NCBI RefSeq assembly: GCF_007991215.1
Contig: NZ_BJXX01000127.1
Span: 1 to 43,294, forward strand
Reading direction: 5' to 3'
Source of the DNA: Aneurinibacillus danicus
GTDB lineage: Bacteria; Bacillota; Bacilli; Aneurinibacillales; Aneurinibacillaceae
DNA: 43,294 bases
Shown here in pieces: positions 43,057 through 43,294 of this stretch. The notes below the pieces were generated by a model. That model was not told the origin of the DNA, did not search any database, and saw nothing but the letters and a program-made list of their open reading frames with translations. Every line of letters begins with the position of its first letter. Within the stretch, counting starts at the first letter, position 1. Made by a program: the position numbers and the translations under genes.

Positions 43057-43294
43057 TTATTTTATACCGCTGTTTTGTACCGCTGCTTTTTCCAGCGCCT
43101 GTGCAAGATCGTCAATTAAGTCGTCCGGATCTTCGATTCCGATAGACAGCCGGATTAAATCAGGAGTAACACCGGCGTCTTTTAACTCCGCTTCTGAAAG
43201 CTGCGAGTGTGTCGTACTTGCCGGATGAATAACGAGAGACTTCGCATCCGCCACATTAGCCAGAAGCGAGAAAATTTCCAAATGATTAATAAAT
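43057..43294 (-). CDS. metY: O-acetylhomoserine (thiol)-lyase, C-terminal part (start off the window)
   Basis: The last about 78 residues of a Cys/Met-metabolism PLP enzyme. LFS-like [20 protein letters not shown], then [13 protein letters not shown] and [19 protein letters not shown], are the conserved C-terminal signature of this group, including the arginine that holds the substrate carboxylate. [13 protein letters not shown] is typical of O-acetylhomoserine sulfhydrylases, which make homocysteine from O-acetylhomoserine and sulfide. The N-terminal and PLP-lysine parts lie outside. It would use the sulfide made by CysJI. Confidence 0.88.
   Translation of the reverse strand, partial: FINHLEIFSLLANVADAKSLVIHPASTTHSQLSEAELKDAGVTPDLIRLSIGIEDPDDLIDDLAQALEKAAVQNSGIK

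Noticed and set aside
1-43294. CRISPR array, tRNA or rRNA genes
   Set aside because: No regularly spaced direct repeats and no tRNA or rRNA signature sequences were seen on either strand.

Overview
The window looks like chromosomal DNA of a low-GC, spore-forming Bacillota (Bacillales). The reasons are strong AGGAGG-type ribosome binding sites, frequent TTG and GTG starts, candidate CcpA (cre) boxes, a CysJ/CysI pair very like the Bacillus subtilis proteins, and a CadC/CadA pair of the Bacillus/Staphylococcus type. No rRNA, tRNA or CRISPR array was seen. The species cannot be named from the sequence.

Layout. (1) 1-7208 is a beta-keto-acid catabolic operon on the minus strand: a BKACE-type cleavage enzyme, a ketopantoate-reductase-like enzyme, a GntP-family permease and a 3-hydroxyacyl-CoA-dehydrogenase-like enzyme. 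It is divergent from a PAS/sigma-54 activator, and a textbook -24/-12 promoter lies between them. Remnants of a second gntP and of a lysR gene sit inside. (2) 7436-16609 is a second minus-strand operon: CoA ligase, two MaoC/hotdog proteins, a small zinc-ribbon protein and the two large hydantoinase A/B (ketone carboxylase-like) subunits, with a divergent LysR gene. (3) 16620-18870 is a scrapyard of broken IS630 and IS6 transposases, the C-terminal end of a sigma-54 activator and a gene interrupted by one amber codon. (4) 18878-20796 is a compact operon of three overlapping genes that includes a metallo-beta-lactamase-fold protein; its function is unknown. (5) 21349-30004 is an acetone carboxylase locus: CoA ligase, GAF/PAS sigma-54 activator, then acxA, acxB and acxC behind their own sigma-54 promoter, with a candidate activator site and a candidate cre box. 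(6) 30233-33979 is cysJI, assimilatory sulfite reductase, with visibly higher GC. (7) 34407-37013 is cadCA, cadmium/zinc efflux, with a clear CadC operator. (8) 37690-38562 holds a small coiled-coil protein and IS3 and IS200/IS605 scraps. (9) 38566-43294 holds sulfonate uptake (ssuBCA), a divergent TauD-type dioxygenase and the end of metY.

How it fits together. The left 30 kb is a ketone and keto-acid degradation region. Acetone carboxylase and BKACE both yield acetoacetate (or a relative), and CoA ligases and dehydrogenases feed the products to central metabolism. The right 13 kb is dominated by sulfur acquisition: sulfonate import, oxygenolytic desulfonation, sulfite reduction to sulfide, and sulfide incorporation into homocysteine by MetY.

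The most unusual observation is in the ssuB-tauD intergenic region. Both divergent transcripts start with a leader carrying an intrinsic terminator, and the 5' arm of each terminator overlaps a small hairpin that is conserved, with covarying base pairs, between the two leaders. This resembles a riboswitch or protein-dependent attenuator that I do not recognise. The second carboxylase operon and the three-gene MBL operon are the other candidates for undescribed systems.
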